Shown piece after piece: positions 46,122 through 54,641 of a stretch of 64,000 nucleotides of DNA; the stretch's first letter is position 1, and every line of letters starts with the position of its first letter. The DNA is taken from positions 434,001 through 498,000 of the forward strand of contig UBNV01000010.1 in NCBI GenBank assembly GCA_900466945.1. The letters are read 5' to 3'. Source of the stretch: Hyphomicrobiales bacterium. GTDB lineage: Bacteria; Pseudomonadota; Alphaproteobacteria; Rhizobiales; Rhizobiaceae. The notes under the pieces are model-generated. The model made no database searches, was not told where the DNA came from, and worked only from the letters and a program-made list of their open reading frames with translations. The translations under genes and the position numbers were made by a program.

Positions 46122-47768
46122 ATGCAGGAATTCGACGTCGTCGTCATCGGAGGTGGGCTGGCAGGTCTCGTGGCCGCCACGGAGGCGACTGATCGTGGCT
46201 TACGCGTTGGCCTGATCGACCAGGAGGGGGAACAGAACCTCGGTGGGCAGGCCTTCTGGTCGCTCGGCGGTCTCTTTCTCGTCGACAGCCCCGAGCAGCG
46301 GCGCTTGGGCATCCGCGACAGTCTCGAACTGGCGCGGCAGGATTGGTTCGGATCGGCCGGGTTCGATCGCATCGAGGACTTCTGGCCGCGGCAATGGGCG
46401 GAAGCCTATTTGCAATTTGCGGCCAGTGACAAGCGCAGCTGGCTGAAGAGCCAGGGCGTGAGCTGGTTCCCCGTCGTGGGCTGGGCGGAGCGCGGCGGCG
46501 GCCATGCCCATGGCCATGGAAATTCGGTGCCGCGTTTCCATGTCACCTGGGGCACGGGACCCGGCGTGATCGCACCCTTTGTGCGCCGCGCCTGGGTTGC
46601 TGCCGATCAGGGTAAGCTTACCTTCCTCTTCCGTCATCAGGTCGATCGGCTGATCGTTTCCAACGGTGCCGTCACGGGGGCCGCGGGTGTGCTGCTTGCG
46701 GGCGACGCGACGCCGCGAGGCGGTTCCAGCTCGCGCAATGTCGTGGGTGATTTCGAGGTGATGGCCAGCGCCGTGATCGTGGCGTCCGGCGGTATCGGCG
46801 GCAATCACGATCTCGTCCGCAAGAGCTGGCCGGTGGAGCGCCTCGGGAGCCCGCCGAAGAAGATGGTCGCGGGCGTGCCGGCTCATGTCGACGGGCGCAT
46901 GCTGTCGATCGCCCAAGCGGCCGGCGGCGAGATCATTAATGGCGACCGCATGTGGCATTACACCGAGGGCCTGAAGAACTGGGACCCGATCTGGCCGAAC
47001 CACGGAATCCGCATCCTGCCGGGGCCGTCCTCCTTCTGGTGCGATGCCGATGGCAATCGTTTCCCGGCGCCGGCCATGCCGGGCTTCGATACGCTGGCGA
47101 CGCTGAAGGCGATCCGGTCGCGCGGGCATGACCATTCCTGGTTCATTCTCAACAAGGCGATCATCAAGAAGGAATTCGCGCTGTCGGGATCCGAACAGAA
47201 TCCTGATCTGACGGAGAAGAACATCCCCTTGCTGCTGAAGCGGCTCGGCAAGAACCCGCCGGGTCCCGTGCAGGCCTTCATGGACAAGGGAGAGGATTTC
47301 GTCGTCCGCGACACGCTCGAGGATCTGATCGCCGGCATGAACGAGCTCACCGGCGAGCACCGCCTCGGCATCCATCATCTGCGCTCCCAGATCGAGGCGC
47401 GCGACCGGGAGGTGAACAACCGCTTTTCCAAGGATGCGCAGGTCGTGGCCATCAGAGGTGCGCGCAGCTATCTCGGCGACAAGCTGATGCGCACGGCAAA
47501 GCCGCACAGGCTGCTCGACCCGGCTGCTGGGCCACTGGTTGGCGTTCGCCTGCATATTCTGACACGCAAGACACTGGGTGGGCTGCATACGGATCTCGAA
47601 GGCCGGGTGCTGAACCGGGAGAACAGGCCCGTGTCGGGGCTCTATGCTGCGGGTGAAGTCTCCGGATTCGGTGGCGGCGGAATGCATGGCTACAACGCGC
47701 TGGAAGGGACCTTCCTGGGCGGCTGCCTGTTTTCGGGTCGTGTCGCCGGGCGAAACGCGGGGCGGTGA
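46122..47768 (+). CDS. FAD-binding dehydrogenase (flavoprotein)
   Basis: A 548-residue flavoenzyme of the fumarate reductase/3-ketosteroid dehydrogenase type. The FAD motif is VVVIGGGLAGLVAATEATDR near the N-terminus, NLGGQAFWSLGGLF follows, and the C-terminal GLYAAGEVSGFGGGGMHGYN is the second FAD region. No covalent-FAD His motif is obvious. Substrate is unknown; relatives are annotated as FAD-binding dehydrogenases or 3-oxosteroid dehydrogenase-like. ATG 46122 is set by GGAGGG five bases upstream, not the ATG at 46071. It is next to the motor pair but separated by 89 bp. Confidence 0.87.
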   Translation: MQEFDVVVIGGGLAGLVAATEATDRGLRVGLIDQEGEQNLGGQAFWSLGGLFLVDSPEQRRLGIRDSLELARQDWFGSAGFDRIEDFWPRQWAEAYLQFAASDKRSWLKSQGVSWFPVVGWAERGGGHAHGHGNSVPRFHVTWGTGPGVIAPFVRRAWVAADQGKLTFLFRHQVDRLIVSNGAVTGAAGVLLAGDATPRGGSSSRNVVGDFEVMASAVIVASGGIGGNHDLVRKSWPVERLGSPPKKMVAGVPAHVDGRMLSIAQAAGGEIINGDRMWHYTEGLKNWDPIWPNHGIRILPGPSSFWCDADGNRFPAPAMPGFDTLATLKAIRSRGHDHSWFILNKAIIKKEFALSGSEQNPDLTEKNIPLLLKRLGKNPPGPVQAFMDKGEDFVVRDTLEDLIAGMNELTGEHRLGIHHLRSQIEARDREVNNRFSKDAQVVAIRGARSYLGDKLMRTAKPHRLLDPAAGPLVGVRLHILTRKTLGGLHTDLEGRVLNRENRPVSGLYAAGEVSGFGGGGMHGYNALEGTFLGGCLFSGRVAGRNAGR

Positions 47769-47779
47769 GCCTGGCTGCC

Positions 47780-49582
47780 CTATTGGGCTGCGGCCGTGAA
47801 ATCCCGGCCGCCGGTCTCGAACTGGAGCCGGGCAAGCTTGGCGTAGAGACCGCCCTGCTGGATCAGGCTTTGATGGGTCCCTTCCTCGACGATGCGGCCA
47901 GCATCGAGCACGAGGATACGGTCTGCCTTGAGCACAGTTGCTAGGCGATGGGCGATGACGATGGTGGTGCGGTCGCGCATCAGACCGTCGAGGGCCTTCT
48001 GCACCAGCGTCTCGCTTTCGGCGTCCAGTGCCGAGGTGGCTTCGTCAAGCAAGAGGAGCGGTGCGTCGCGCAGCAAAGCGCGGGCGATCGCGATGCGCTG
48101 GCGTTGACCACCCGAGAGTGTGATGCCGCGTTCGCCGACGATCGTGTCGAAGCCATTTTCCAATCGGCCGATGAATTCACTCGCCTGGGCGGCCTCTGCG
48201 GCCACTTCCACCATGCCGCGGCATGCATTTGGGGTGCCGAAGGCAATGTTTTCGTGGATCGATGTGGCAAAGATAGTGGTGTCCTGCGGGACGATCGCGA
48301 TACGAGCCCGTACGGCCTGCGGATCCGCCTCGCGAATGTCGACACCGTCGAGGCTGATCGCGCCGGAGGCAGGGTCGTAGAAGCGCAGGATCAGCGAGAA
48401 GATCGTGCTCTTGCCGGCGCCGGACGGGCCGACGATGGCAACCGTCTCGCCATGGGCGACCGAGAAGGAAAGGCCGTTCAGCGCCGATTTTGTCTTTGCG
48501 GATGGATAGGCGAAATGGACATCGGTGAAGGTGACGCTGCCCTGGGCTGGTTCTGGCAAGGCCATGGGCAGGGCCGGGGCCGCGATCTCAGGATGCTCTT
48601 CCAGCAGTTCGTGCAGGCGCTCGGCGGCGCCGGCCGCCTGGGAGAGTTCGCCCCAGACTTCCGACAGCGTGCCGAGCGAGCCTGCTGCAATCAGGGAATA
48701 GAGCAGGAACTGGCCGAGCGTGCCGCCGCTCATGGAGCCGGCGAGCACGCTCTGGGCGCCGTACCAGAGGACGCCGACGACGCTGCCGAAGACCAGCGCA
48801 ATCGCGACGCCCGTCAAAAGCGAGCGGGATTTGATCGCCGAGCGGGCGGCCTCGTAAGCGCTCTCGACGGATGAGGAATAGCGTTCGCGGGCTCCCTCTT
48901 CGGCATTGAAGGCTTGCAGGGTGCGTGCCGCGCCGATCACCTCGCCGGCATAGGACGAAGCTTCAGCCAGCGTGTCCTGGGCGGCGCGGGAGCGTTGGCG
49001 TACGGAGCGGCCGAATCCGACCAGTGGGAAGACGATGATCGGAATCGCCGCCAGCACCATGATCGAAAGCTTCGGACTCGTCGCGATCATCATGACGACG
49101 GCGCCGAGACAGAGAATCGTGTTGCGCAGGGCAAGCGAAGCCGTCGCGCCGACGGCAGATTTCAGCTGGGTCGTGTCAGCGGTCAGGCGCGAGACGATCT
49201 CGCCCGACTGGTTGACGTCGAAGAATGAGGGCGACAGGCGGGTGACATGGGCAAAGACATCCCGGCGCAGATCGGCGACCACGCGCTCGCCGATGGTGAT
49301 CACGTAATAATAGCGAAGGGCGCTTGCGACCGCGAGGACGATGGCCATGACGATCATCATGGCGAAGTATCGGTTGATGAAGGCGCTGTCGGATGCCTGG
49401 AAGCCGTGGTCGAGCATGCGACGGATGGCGATTGGTAGGGCGAGGGTCGTGGCCGCTGCGAGACCGAGGAAGATCAGGGCGCCGGCCACCAGTCCCCGGT
49501 AGTTTTTCAGATAGGGGTAGAGGCTGGTCAGAGGCTTCAGAGAGCGGCGTTTCTTGTCTGTATTTTCGGCTTCCGAGGTCAC
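47780..49582 (-). CDS. ABC transporter, exporter type, fused permease and ATPase
   Basis: A 600-residue half-transporter (multidrug or lipid exporter class). Six TMs span ~25-310 ([41 protein letters not shown]), then the ATPase: Walker [16 protein letters not shown], signature [20 protein letters not shown], Walker [13 protein letters not shown] and the His-loop VIAHRLATV. It works as a homodimer or with a partner. I chose GTG 49582, preceded by AAGGAG nine bases upstream, over the longer reading from 49627. It is convergent with the FAD gene and divergent from rpmE. Confidence 0.9.
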   Translation of the reverse strand: MTSEAENTDKKRRSLKPLTSLYPYLKNYRGLVAGALIFLGLAAATTLALPIAIRRMLDHGFQASDSAFINRYFAMMIVMAIVLAVASALRYYYVITIGERVVADLRRDVFAHVTRLSPSFFDVNQSGEIVSRLTADTTQLKSAVGATASLALRNTILCLGAVVMMIATSPKLSIMVLAAIPIIVFPLVGFGRSVRQRSRAAQDTLAEASSYAGEVIGAARTLQAFNAEEGARERYSSSVESAYEAARSAIKSRSLLTGVAIALVFGSVVGVLWYGAQSVLAGSMSGGTLGQFLLYSLIAAGSLGTLSEVWGELSQAAGAAERLHELLEEHPEIAAPALPMALPEPAQGSVTFTDVHFAYPSAKTKSALNGLSFSVAHGETVAIVGPSGAGKSTIFSLILRFYDPASGAISLDGVDIREADPQAVRARIAIVPQDTTIFATSIHENIAFGTPNACRGMVEVAAEAAQASEFIGRLENGFDTIVGERGITLSGGQRQRIAIARALLRDAPLLLLDEATSALDAESETLVQKALDGLMRDRTTIVIAHRLATVLKADRILVLDAGRIVEEGTHQSLIQQGGLYAKLARLQFETGGRDFTAAAQ

Positions 49583-49770
49583 TCTGTCATGCTCCTTCAG
49601 CGCACACGGGCTTTCGCTCCATGGCACTTGTTATCCCTGCATCCTTCATGTATAGGCACGGCATCGAATTGGGAAGCCGTAGCTCAGACGGACTGCGGCT
49701 TCATCTATTGAATAGGTTCTGCCGAGGCAATTGCGGCAAATGGACCCCACGGCACAGCAGGAATAGAGCG

Positions 49771-49992
49771 ATGAAGGCTGACATCCATCCCGACTACCAC
49801 GTCATCAAGGTCGTCATGACCGACGGCACCGAATACCAGACTCGTTCGACCTGGGGTTCGGAAGGCGCCGTCATGAACCTCGAAATCGACCCCACCTCGC
49901 ACCCGGCATGGACCGGCGGCAACCAGGCTATGCTGGACCGCGGCGGCCGCGTTTCCAAGTTCAACAAGCGTTTCGGTGGCCTCGGCCTCTGA
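49771..49992 (+). CDS. rpmE: Ribosomal protein bL31, cysteine-free form
   Basis: A 73-residue large-subunit protein: [51 protein letters not shown]. No Cys is present, so it is the zinc-free form. The start is ATG 49771 with GCAGGAATAGAGCG just before it. It is monocistronic, closed by a strong terminator. With bL36 also cysteine-free here, neither can serve as a zinc store. Confidence 0.96.
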   Translation: MKADIHPDYHVIKVVMTDGTEYQTRSTWGSEGAVMNLEIDPTSHPAWTGGNQAMLDRGGRVSKFNKRFGGLGL

Positions 49993-50016
49993 TCGTCTCG
50001 AACGATCCGCATCAGA

Positions 50017-50043
50017 AAAGCCCGGCCTTCGCGCCGGGCTTTG
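50017..50043 (+). terminator. Intrinsic terminator of rpmE
   Basis: 10-bp stem AAAGCCCGGC / GCCGGGCTTT with a 6-base loop, 24 bases after the rpmE stop, between convergent rpmE and patatin genes. Confidence 0.8.
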
Positions 50044-50073
50044 TCGTTTCGGGCAGGCTCTGAACGTTGGGGG

Positions 50074-51141
50074 TCAGATCGCCGTGATCCGGTCGGCAAT
50101 TTCTTCCAGGGCGAGATCGTGTTTCTCAGCCAGAGTTCGCCCGAATTTCTCCAGATCCGCAATATTGCCCGGCGTGGCATCGTCCAGAGCGTCATTGACG
50201 CCGACCAGCGGCGCGTCGAGCCGAAAGTAGTTGAGCCCCTTCCGATTCCCCAGGGTCACCACCGTCGCGCCATCGGCAAAGGAGGGCGGCTCGCGGTTGA
50301 GCAGCTTGTTCAACTGGTAGGATGCGGTACTCGACTGGCCCTGCATGAGGACGGAGATCAGCGGCGTGTCATTGGCCGGATTGATCCAGCCACCGGCGCC
50401 CCAGCTCTTGGCCTGCTGATAGGGGATTTTTCGGTTCGCCGAGCCGGTTCCGAGCGAGAGGATCACCATCTCCTCGCCATTTTCCCGCCAGCCGAGCTTG
50501 GAGCCTTCGACATAGGCCGCCATGGCGGGATCGTTGGCGAAGACGCCACCGTCGATCAAGGGAAGCATCGGCGTCTGGCCATGCGCGGTGCGGGTGAGAT
50601 CCTCGACGAGTCCCGGTTCGAAATAGGTGGGTGCCGCCGAAGAGCCGCGGACTGCCTGCCAGAAGTAGAAGCGCTCGTGGTCCTTGTCGGCATTGGTCAT
50701 GAACACGGCTCGGCGGGCATGAATGTCATAGGCCGTAATCAGAACCTTGGTCAGGGCGTCCCTGACCTCCGCCTTCTTGCCTAGCATATCGATCAGGATC
50801 TTCTCGAGGGCCGCGGCATCGTATCGTTCTTCGAAGAGGCCGCCGAAATTGGCCAGTTTCCGGAATAGGCCGATGTCGAAGATCTCCGGACCCTTGTCCT
50901 TGTAAAGGGCAAGCAGAGTCTGCGGGTCTGCCGCAGGCTCCTTTGGACGGCCGGGGCGAGGGCAGGTGAGGCCTGCCGCGATGATCGCACCCGTCGATGT
51001 ACCCGCGATCAGATGAAAGTAGCGATGTAGCGGCAGGGTCTTGTTTCGGGCTGCCAGCTTCTTGACCAAAACGGTCAACACGACGGCGGGGATCACGCCC
51101 CGGATCCCGCCACCATCAATAGACAAGATGAATTTGGTCAT
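50074..51141 (-). CDS. Patatin-like phospholipase
   Basis: A 355-residue cytoplasmic lipid acyl hydrolase. The oxyanion motif DGGGIRG is at ~9-15, the nucleophile elbow AGTSTGAII (~46-54), and the catalytic Asp in LIDGGVFANDPAM. The start has GGGAGAGGTCC. An AT-rich inverted repeat lies 38-65 bp upstream. It stands alone: no cGAS/CD-NTase, ubiquitin-like or HORMA gene is near, so it is not part of a CBASS cassette. It may degrade membrane phospholipids or storage lipid; the target is unknown. Confidence 0.9.
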   Translation of the reverse strand: MTKFILSIDGGGIRGVIPAVVLTVLVKKLAARNKTLPLHRYFHLIAGTSTGAIIAAGLTCPRPGRPKEPAADPQTLLALYKDKGPEIFDIGLFRKLANFGGLFEERYDAAALEKILIDMLGKKAEVRDALTKVLITAYDIHARRAVFMTNADKDHERFYFWQAVRGSSAAPTYFEPGLVEDLTRTAHGQTPMLPLIDGGVFANDPAMAAYVEGSKLGWRENGEEMVILSLGTGSANRKIPYQQAKSWGAGGWINPANDTPLISVLMQGQSSTASYQLNKLLNREPPSFADGATVVTLGNRKGLNYFRLDAPLVGVNDALDDATPGNIADLEKFGRTLAEKHDLALEEIADRITAI

Positions 51142-51178
51142 GGACCTCTCCCAGTGTTTGGAACAGGAGCCAGTGTCG

Positions 51179-51206
51179 CATATTATTTAAAGTTGTAAAT
51201 AATATG
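51179..51206. promoter_or_regulatory. AT-rich perfect inverted repeat upstream of the patatin gene
   Basis: Arms CATATTATTTA (51179-51189) and TAAATAATATG (51196-51206), perfectly complementary over 11 bp with a 6-base centre. It sits 38-65 bp upstream of the patatin ATG in the gap behind the rcdA terminator. It stands out from the GC-rich surroundings and looks like an operator or overlapping promoter; the regulator is unknown. Confidence 0.6.
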
Positions 51207-51234
51207 TCGATGCAATCAAATTTAGGCAAATTGG

Positions 51235-51270
51235 CAGCAAAAAACCCGGCCAGTTTTCGCTAGCCGGGTT
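51235..51270 (-). terminator. Intrinsic terminator of rcdA
   Basis: 8-bp stem AACCCGGC / GCCGGGTT with a 12-base loop; on the minus strand TTTTTTG follows. It lies 24 bases after the rcdA stop. Confidence 0.85.
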
Positions 51271-51293
51271 CGAGGTGGTGCTTACGGGCTTTA

Positions 51294-51812
51294 TCAGCCT
51301 GCGTTGAAGGCGGTGCGCAACAGGTTCAGCTGTGCCTGGACGCTGTTTTCATTGTCCGGCTGGAACTCTTCTTCGCTCGCAGGACGATAGATCTCGCGGT
51401 CGAGAAGTGCGATGCGGTTCTGCAGACGCAGCGAACGCTCAACAAGGTCGCGGAAGGCTTCCGGCAGGTCGTTCCAGCCGGGGGCTGCACGATCGACGTT
51501 GAAGCCGTCGAGGCGTACCTTGCTCTTTTCGGAGAGAACCTGATCGCGGCTCATCTCGCCATTGTTGACGGCACGCTGCAGCAGCAGCCAGGAGGCCATC
51601 TGCATCAGGCGGGTGGTTAGGCGCATGGATTCAGCGGCGTAAAGGACCGATGCCTGACGCGGCAGAACCTTTGCGGCTGCGCGGCCCGGGCCATCGAGAT
51701 ATGCAGCCGTTTCTTCGACCAGACCCATGCCCTCGGCATAGGTCGCCTTGAACTGGCTGGATGCTGCGACGCGACCGGCGAAGCTAACCGTATTCATACC
51801 GAGTTCAGACAT
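51294..51812 (-). CDS. rcdA: RcdA-family protease adaptor (DUF1465)
   Basis: A 172-residue helical protein of the DUF1465/RcdA family. In Caulobacter, RcdA is part of the adaptor chain (CpdR, RcdA, PopA) that delivers the cell-cycle regulator CtrA and other substrates to ClpXP. Seen: GMGLVEETAAYLDGPGRAAA, LYAAESMRLTTRLMQMASWL, LQRAVNNGEMSRDQVLSEKS, and the family C-terminus LRLQNRIALLDREIYRP with an acidic tail EEEFQPDNENS. It is a single gene. A perfect CtrA-type half-site pair lies upstream (see 51930). Clear assignment to the family; the exact clients in this species are unknown. Confidence 0.92.
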   Translation of the reverse strand: MSELGMNTVSFAGRVAASSQFKATYAEGMGLVEETAAYLDGPGRAAAKVLPRQASVLYAAESMRLTTRLMQMASWLLLQRAVNNGEMSRDQVLSEKSKVRLDGFNVDRAAPGWNDLPEAFRDLVERSLRLQNRIALLDREIYRPASEEEFQPDNENSVQAQLNLLRTAFNAG

Positions 51813-51929
51813 GGATGTTTCCCTGTAAACGCATCACTTGAAGTATGTAACGGCAGTGCTGCGAACTTGTTCCTGCCGCATTTTGTGAGGCTACGATGCT
51901 ACCAATAGCCCAAATCCGCAAGGTGAAAC

Positions 51930-51944
51930 TTAAGGAAGGGTTAA
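51930..51944 (-). promoter_or_regulatory. Putative CtrA-binding site upstream of rcdA
   Basis: Exact TTAA-N7-TTAA (51930-51933 and 51941-51944), the full-site consensus of the alphaproteobacterial cell-cycle regulator CtrA, about 125 bp upstream of the rcdA start in its promoter region. On the minus strand it reads TTAACCCTTCCTTAA, close to the extended TTAACC variant. This would make the CtrA-degradation adaptor a CtrA target. Confidence 0.55.
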
Positions 51945-51980
51945 TTCCCACACTTTCGTGAAACCTTTGGCAAATGAGAC

Positions 51981-52006
51981 AAAAAAAGAGCCGCAAATGC
52001 GGCTCT
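51981..52006 (-). terminator. Terminator of the MFS-DUF1192 transcript
   Basis: On the minus strand stem AGAGCCGC, loop ATTT, GCGGCTCT, then seven T. It lies about 160 bases after the DUF1192 stop and before the rcdA promoter, so it probably ends the MFS-DUF1192 transcript or a transcript of unknown origin in the gap. Confidence 0.8.
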
Positions 52007-52164
52007 CAAGGTAAAACAGGGAAAATCAGAGGCTCAACATGAAAGATGAACTGCCTGAATCCAGGAGCTCTGGATGAACTTAGTTTCCCGTAAAATGCTT
52101 AACATGAAGTAAACGGGAAATTGAAAAGGCGTTCATTTCCGCGCGTCTCCGCAGTTTTGGCCCG

Positions 52165-52359
52165 TTATACTTTGGGGCCGAAGAGGCTGTCGGCGGCTTT
52201 CCGGCCAGCATCCTTGCGCCCGATCTCGGCTTTGATTCGGACAATCTCCGCTTCGAGCAGGGCGATGCGGTGGCGCAGCTCATCCGATGAGATGCTGGAC
52301 AGGTCGCAGCCGAGTTCGTGCCCGGTGCTGCGTTTGCGGGGCTCTTCATCGATCGTCAC
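52165..52359 (-). CDS. DUF1192 small protein
   Basis: A 64-residue protein of the alphaproteobacterial DUF1192 family: an N-terminal Glu/Arg-rich tail and a coiled coil (SSDELRHRIALLEAEIVRIK). It starts with GTG, which overlaps the MFS stop (GTGA), so it is translationally coupled to the transporter. Function unknown. Confidence 0.88.
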   Translation of the reverse strand: MTIDEEPRKRSTGHELGCDLSSISSDELRHRIALLEAEIVRIKAEIGRKDAGRKAADSLFGPKV

Positions 52360-53651
52360 GGGTGTTCCTCCCTCCGCTGCTGGTCGTCAAACTCTTCCTC
52401 TTCCGGAAACGGAGACGCGCGTGGATCGAGGCTCAAGCCTTCCGGCGTACTGCTCATTGGCGACGCGGAAATAGGCAGGTTCGGCACGTTCTCACGATCC
52501 TCGGCCGGGATCGCAGCGCGTGTGCGGCTGCGGTAGATCGCATAGGCCGAGATCAGCAGATGCGATATCGCCGTGACGGCAAAGAGCGCATAGGGGCCGG
52601 CAGCTGTCATGACAGGACCGCCGAGCGTCGGCCCGATGATCGTTCCGATCCCAAACAGCAGCAGCAGGCCGCCTGACACCTTCACGAACTCGTCGGGCTT
52701 GGCGAAGTCGTTCGCATGAGCCACTGCAATTGGATAGAGCGCATTGGCGGCGGCGCCGTATATGCCGACGAAAATGAAGATCCAGAGCGGATCAGAAGGC
52801 GTGATGGCCACCATGGCGAGCGCCGCGAAGGCGGCGAGTGCCGAAAGTGCTGCCAAAACATAGCGGCGATCTATGCGATCGGAGAGCTTGCCTGCCGGAA
52901 ATTGCATGATTGCGCCGAGGAAGATCGTGACCGACAGCAGCAGAGCAATGGTCGACGGGTCAAGACCGACGCGTGATCCAAAGACTGCCCCGAGCGTGCC
53001 ATAGGCGCCATTGGCGATGCCGATCATCAGGATGCCGACGAAGGAAACGGGCGAGTTGCGGTAGAGAAGTGGCAAGTCGAGCTTGATGGACCGGAGCGGC
53101 TGTGGCGAGGCTGCGGTCGACATCAACGTCGGCATGATCGCGAAGCCATAAACGATGCCGCAGATCATGAAGAGGATGGTCGTGGCCGGATCGAAGAAGC
53201 CGACGAGCATCTGTCCCCCGACGACCCCGATCAGTGTGATCGAGATGTAGAAGGAAAAGATCATGCCGCGGCTCTCATTGGTCGCGCGCTCGTTCAGCCA
53301 GCTCTCGATAATCATGGACGTGCCGGCGGTGCAGAAGCCGGTGATGACCCGGAGCGCCACCCACCAATAGGCGTCGACGACAATGCCGGTGAGGAGCGCG
53401 TTCACCAGTATCAGGGCGACGAAGGTCGAGAAGGCCCTGACATGGCCGACCCGCATGACGAGCTTGGGTGCGACGAAGCAGCCGAGCACGAAACCGGCGG
53501 CCCAGGTAGTGCCGAGCAGACCAAGCACTTCGTTCGAGTAACCCTCGGCCGCACCCCGCACGGGCAGAAGCAGACCATGAAGGCCGTTTCCGAGGAACAG
53601 GAAGAGCGTGCCCAGGAGAAGGGCCATTACCGGCAGAAGATTACGTCTCAT
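52356..53651 (-). CDS. MFS transporter
   Basis: A 431-residue 12-TM major facilitator. The loop-2/3 type motif and C-terminal half (PAGKLSDRIDRRYVLAALSA) are typical, and the N-terminal half has GNGLHGLLLPVRGAAEGYSN, as in the YcaD-like group of rhizobial MFS proteins. The ~45-residue C-terminal tail is cytoplasmic and acidic. The substrate is unknown. ATG 53651 was chosen because the earlier in-frame ATG at 53708 gives 19 residues without hydrophobicity. It is coupled to DUF1192 downstream. Confidence 0.88.
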   Translation of the reverse strand: MRRNLLPVMALLLGTLFLFLGNGLHGLLLPVRGAAEGYSNEVLGLLGTTWAAGFVLGCFVAPKLVMRVGHVRAFSTFVALILVNALLTGIVVDAYWWVALRVITGFCTAGTSMIIESWLNERATNESRGMIFSFYISITLIGVVGGQMLVGFFDPATTILFMICGIVYGFAIMPTLMSTAASPQPLRSIKLDLPLLYRNSPVSFVGILMIGIANGAYGTLGAVFGSRVGLDPSTIALLLSVTIFLGAIMQFPAGKLSDRIDRRYVLAALSALAAFAALAMVAITPSDPLWIFIFVGIYGAAANALYPIAVAHANDFAKPDEFVKVSGGLLLLFGIGTIIGPTLGGPVMTAAGPYALFAVTAISHLLISAYAIYRSRTRAAIPAEDRENVPNLPISASPMSSTPEGLSLDPRASPFPEEEEFDDQQRREEHP

Positions 53652-53858
53652 GGCATTCTTGTCGATTGGAGTGAGTGGTGTCCGAACGGAGCAGCACGAC
53701 TCGTTCACAGTAGACCGATCTTCCTACCGTAATCTGAATGCGACGGTTGGTGCTTGCAGGGAATCTTTCTGGCGGGCAAAAGTGACATGCTTGTGGCTGA
53801 GTTGCTGCTTCACGCGCTGTCCGAGCCGCCCGCAGATGCAAGTCCACAAGGAATGCCG

Positions 53859-54014
53859 ATGACAAAGGCCATCTCCGCCTTTCTGATCCTCTTGATGATC
53901 GTTCAGCTGATCAAGCCGCTCGGCCTACCGGGTCTACGGCGCCGAGGCGACTTCTGGAAGCTTGCCGTCGTCGCCTTCGTCACCTGGTCGATCACGCTTC
54001 TGATACGGCCCTGA
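53859..54014 (+). CDS. Small two-TM membrane protein
   Basis: A 51-residue coding region, ATG 53859 preceded by AAGGA six bases upstream, TGA ending at 54014. The product is MTKAISAFLILLMIVQLIKP followed by a Gly/Arg-rich turn and FWKLAVVAFVTWSITLLIRP, so two membrane segments with a basic loop. The family is not recognised with confidence, though small proteins of this shape are common in Rhizobiales. It is convergent with the PACE exporter gene, whose stop lies 7 bp away. Confidence 0.75.
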   Translation: MTKAISAFLILLMIVQLIKPLGLPGLRRRGDFWKLAVVAFVTWSITLLIRP

Positions 54015-54021
54015 CGGCCCC

Positions 54022-54465
54022 TCAGGCCTTGCCCGCTTCCGCTGCGTTCTGCCACTCCGGCAGGGGGAAAAGGCGATCGTAGCCCCAGTTGAAGGCGAAG
54101 GCGTAGACTATGTAGAAAAGCGCGAAGGCGACGTCCATCACGAAGGCGTGCCAGAGGCTGATCCCCAGATACCAGGCGATGAAGGGCATGAGGATCATCA
54201 GCAGACCTGCTTCGAAAAGCATGGCATGTACAACCCGCATGCCGACTGTCTTCAGCGTCGTGCCGGTAAAGCGGCGCAGCGCGAGGTCGAAGCCCAGGTT
54301 GTAGACGTAGTTCCAGGCCGTCGCGAGCGTGGCGCTGACGACGCCGACGATGCCGATATCGGCCACGGGCATGGAAAAGGCCCAACTGCCGATCGGTACG
54401 ATCAAGGCAAGGCCGAGAAGTTCGAAGCTCACGGCATGGCGAATGCGGTCTGCGACGGTGCGCAT
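54022..54465 (-). CDS. PACE-family efflux transporter (AceI-like)
   Basis: A 147-residue four-TM exporter of the proteobacterial antimicrobial compound efflux family, which expels compounds such as chlorhexidine or short diamines. The two tandem BTP domains are visible: RIRHAVSFELLGLALIVPIG with the conserved Glu in TM1, WNYVYNLGFDLALRRFTG, VVHAMLFEAGLLMILMPFIA and FNWGYDRLFPLPEW. ATG 54465 has GGAGGGAAGAAC upstream, excluding the longer form from 54603. It is monocistronic. Confidence 0.92.
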   Translation of the reverse strand: MRTVADRIRHAVSFELLGLALIVPIGSWAFSMPVADIGIVGVVSATLATAWNYVYNLGFDLALRRFTGTTLKTVGMRVVHAMLFEAGLLMILMPFIAWYLGISLWHAFVMDVAFALFYIVYAFAFNWGYDRLFPLPEWQNAAEAGKA

Positions 54466-54641
54466 GTTCTTCCCTCCGGGAAAACAGGCGGGTCGTCCCG
54501 CATTTCGATAAAGCCCAATAGGGGAGGTCGTCCTCGCCGCAGGATATAGGTTAAACGGCCGAATTGGGCAAGGATCGACTGCCGAAGTTTTTGGCATAAG
54601 CACAAGGATTGTGCGTTATCGCGGCGGTGGTTGCCTTCGGG

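Larger units (their letters stand above)
51813..52164. other. Regulatory gap between rcdA and the DUF1192 gene
   Basis: About 350 bases with no supportable gene. It holds the rcdA promoter region with a CtrA-type site (51930-51944), a minus-strand terminator-like hairpin (51981-52006) and an inverted repeat TTTCCCGT / ACGGGAAA (52084-52091 and 52113-52120). A near CtrA match (TTAA-N7-TAAA) lies at 52099-52113. A short ATG-led frame at 52039 is too small and has no homology. Confidence 0.5.

Noticed and set aside
49675..49745. Possible tRNA: the string GCCGTAGCTCAGACGGAC upstream of rpmE resembles a tRNA D-arm.
   Set aside because: No anticodon stem-loop at the right distance, no GGTTCGA T-loop and no closing acceptor stem can be formed.
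50074..51141. CBASS effector (CapV) from the patatin gene.
   Set aside because: No CD-NTase, ubiquitin-like, HORMA or TRIP13-like gene within reach; the patatin gene stands alone between rpmE and rcdA.
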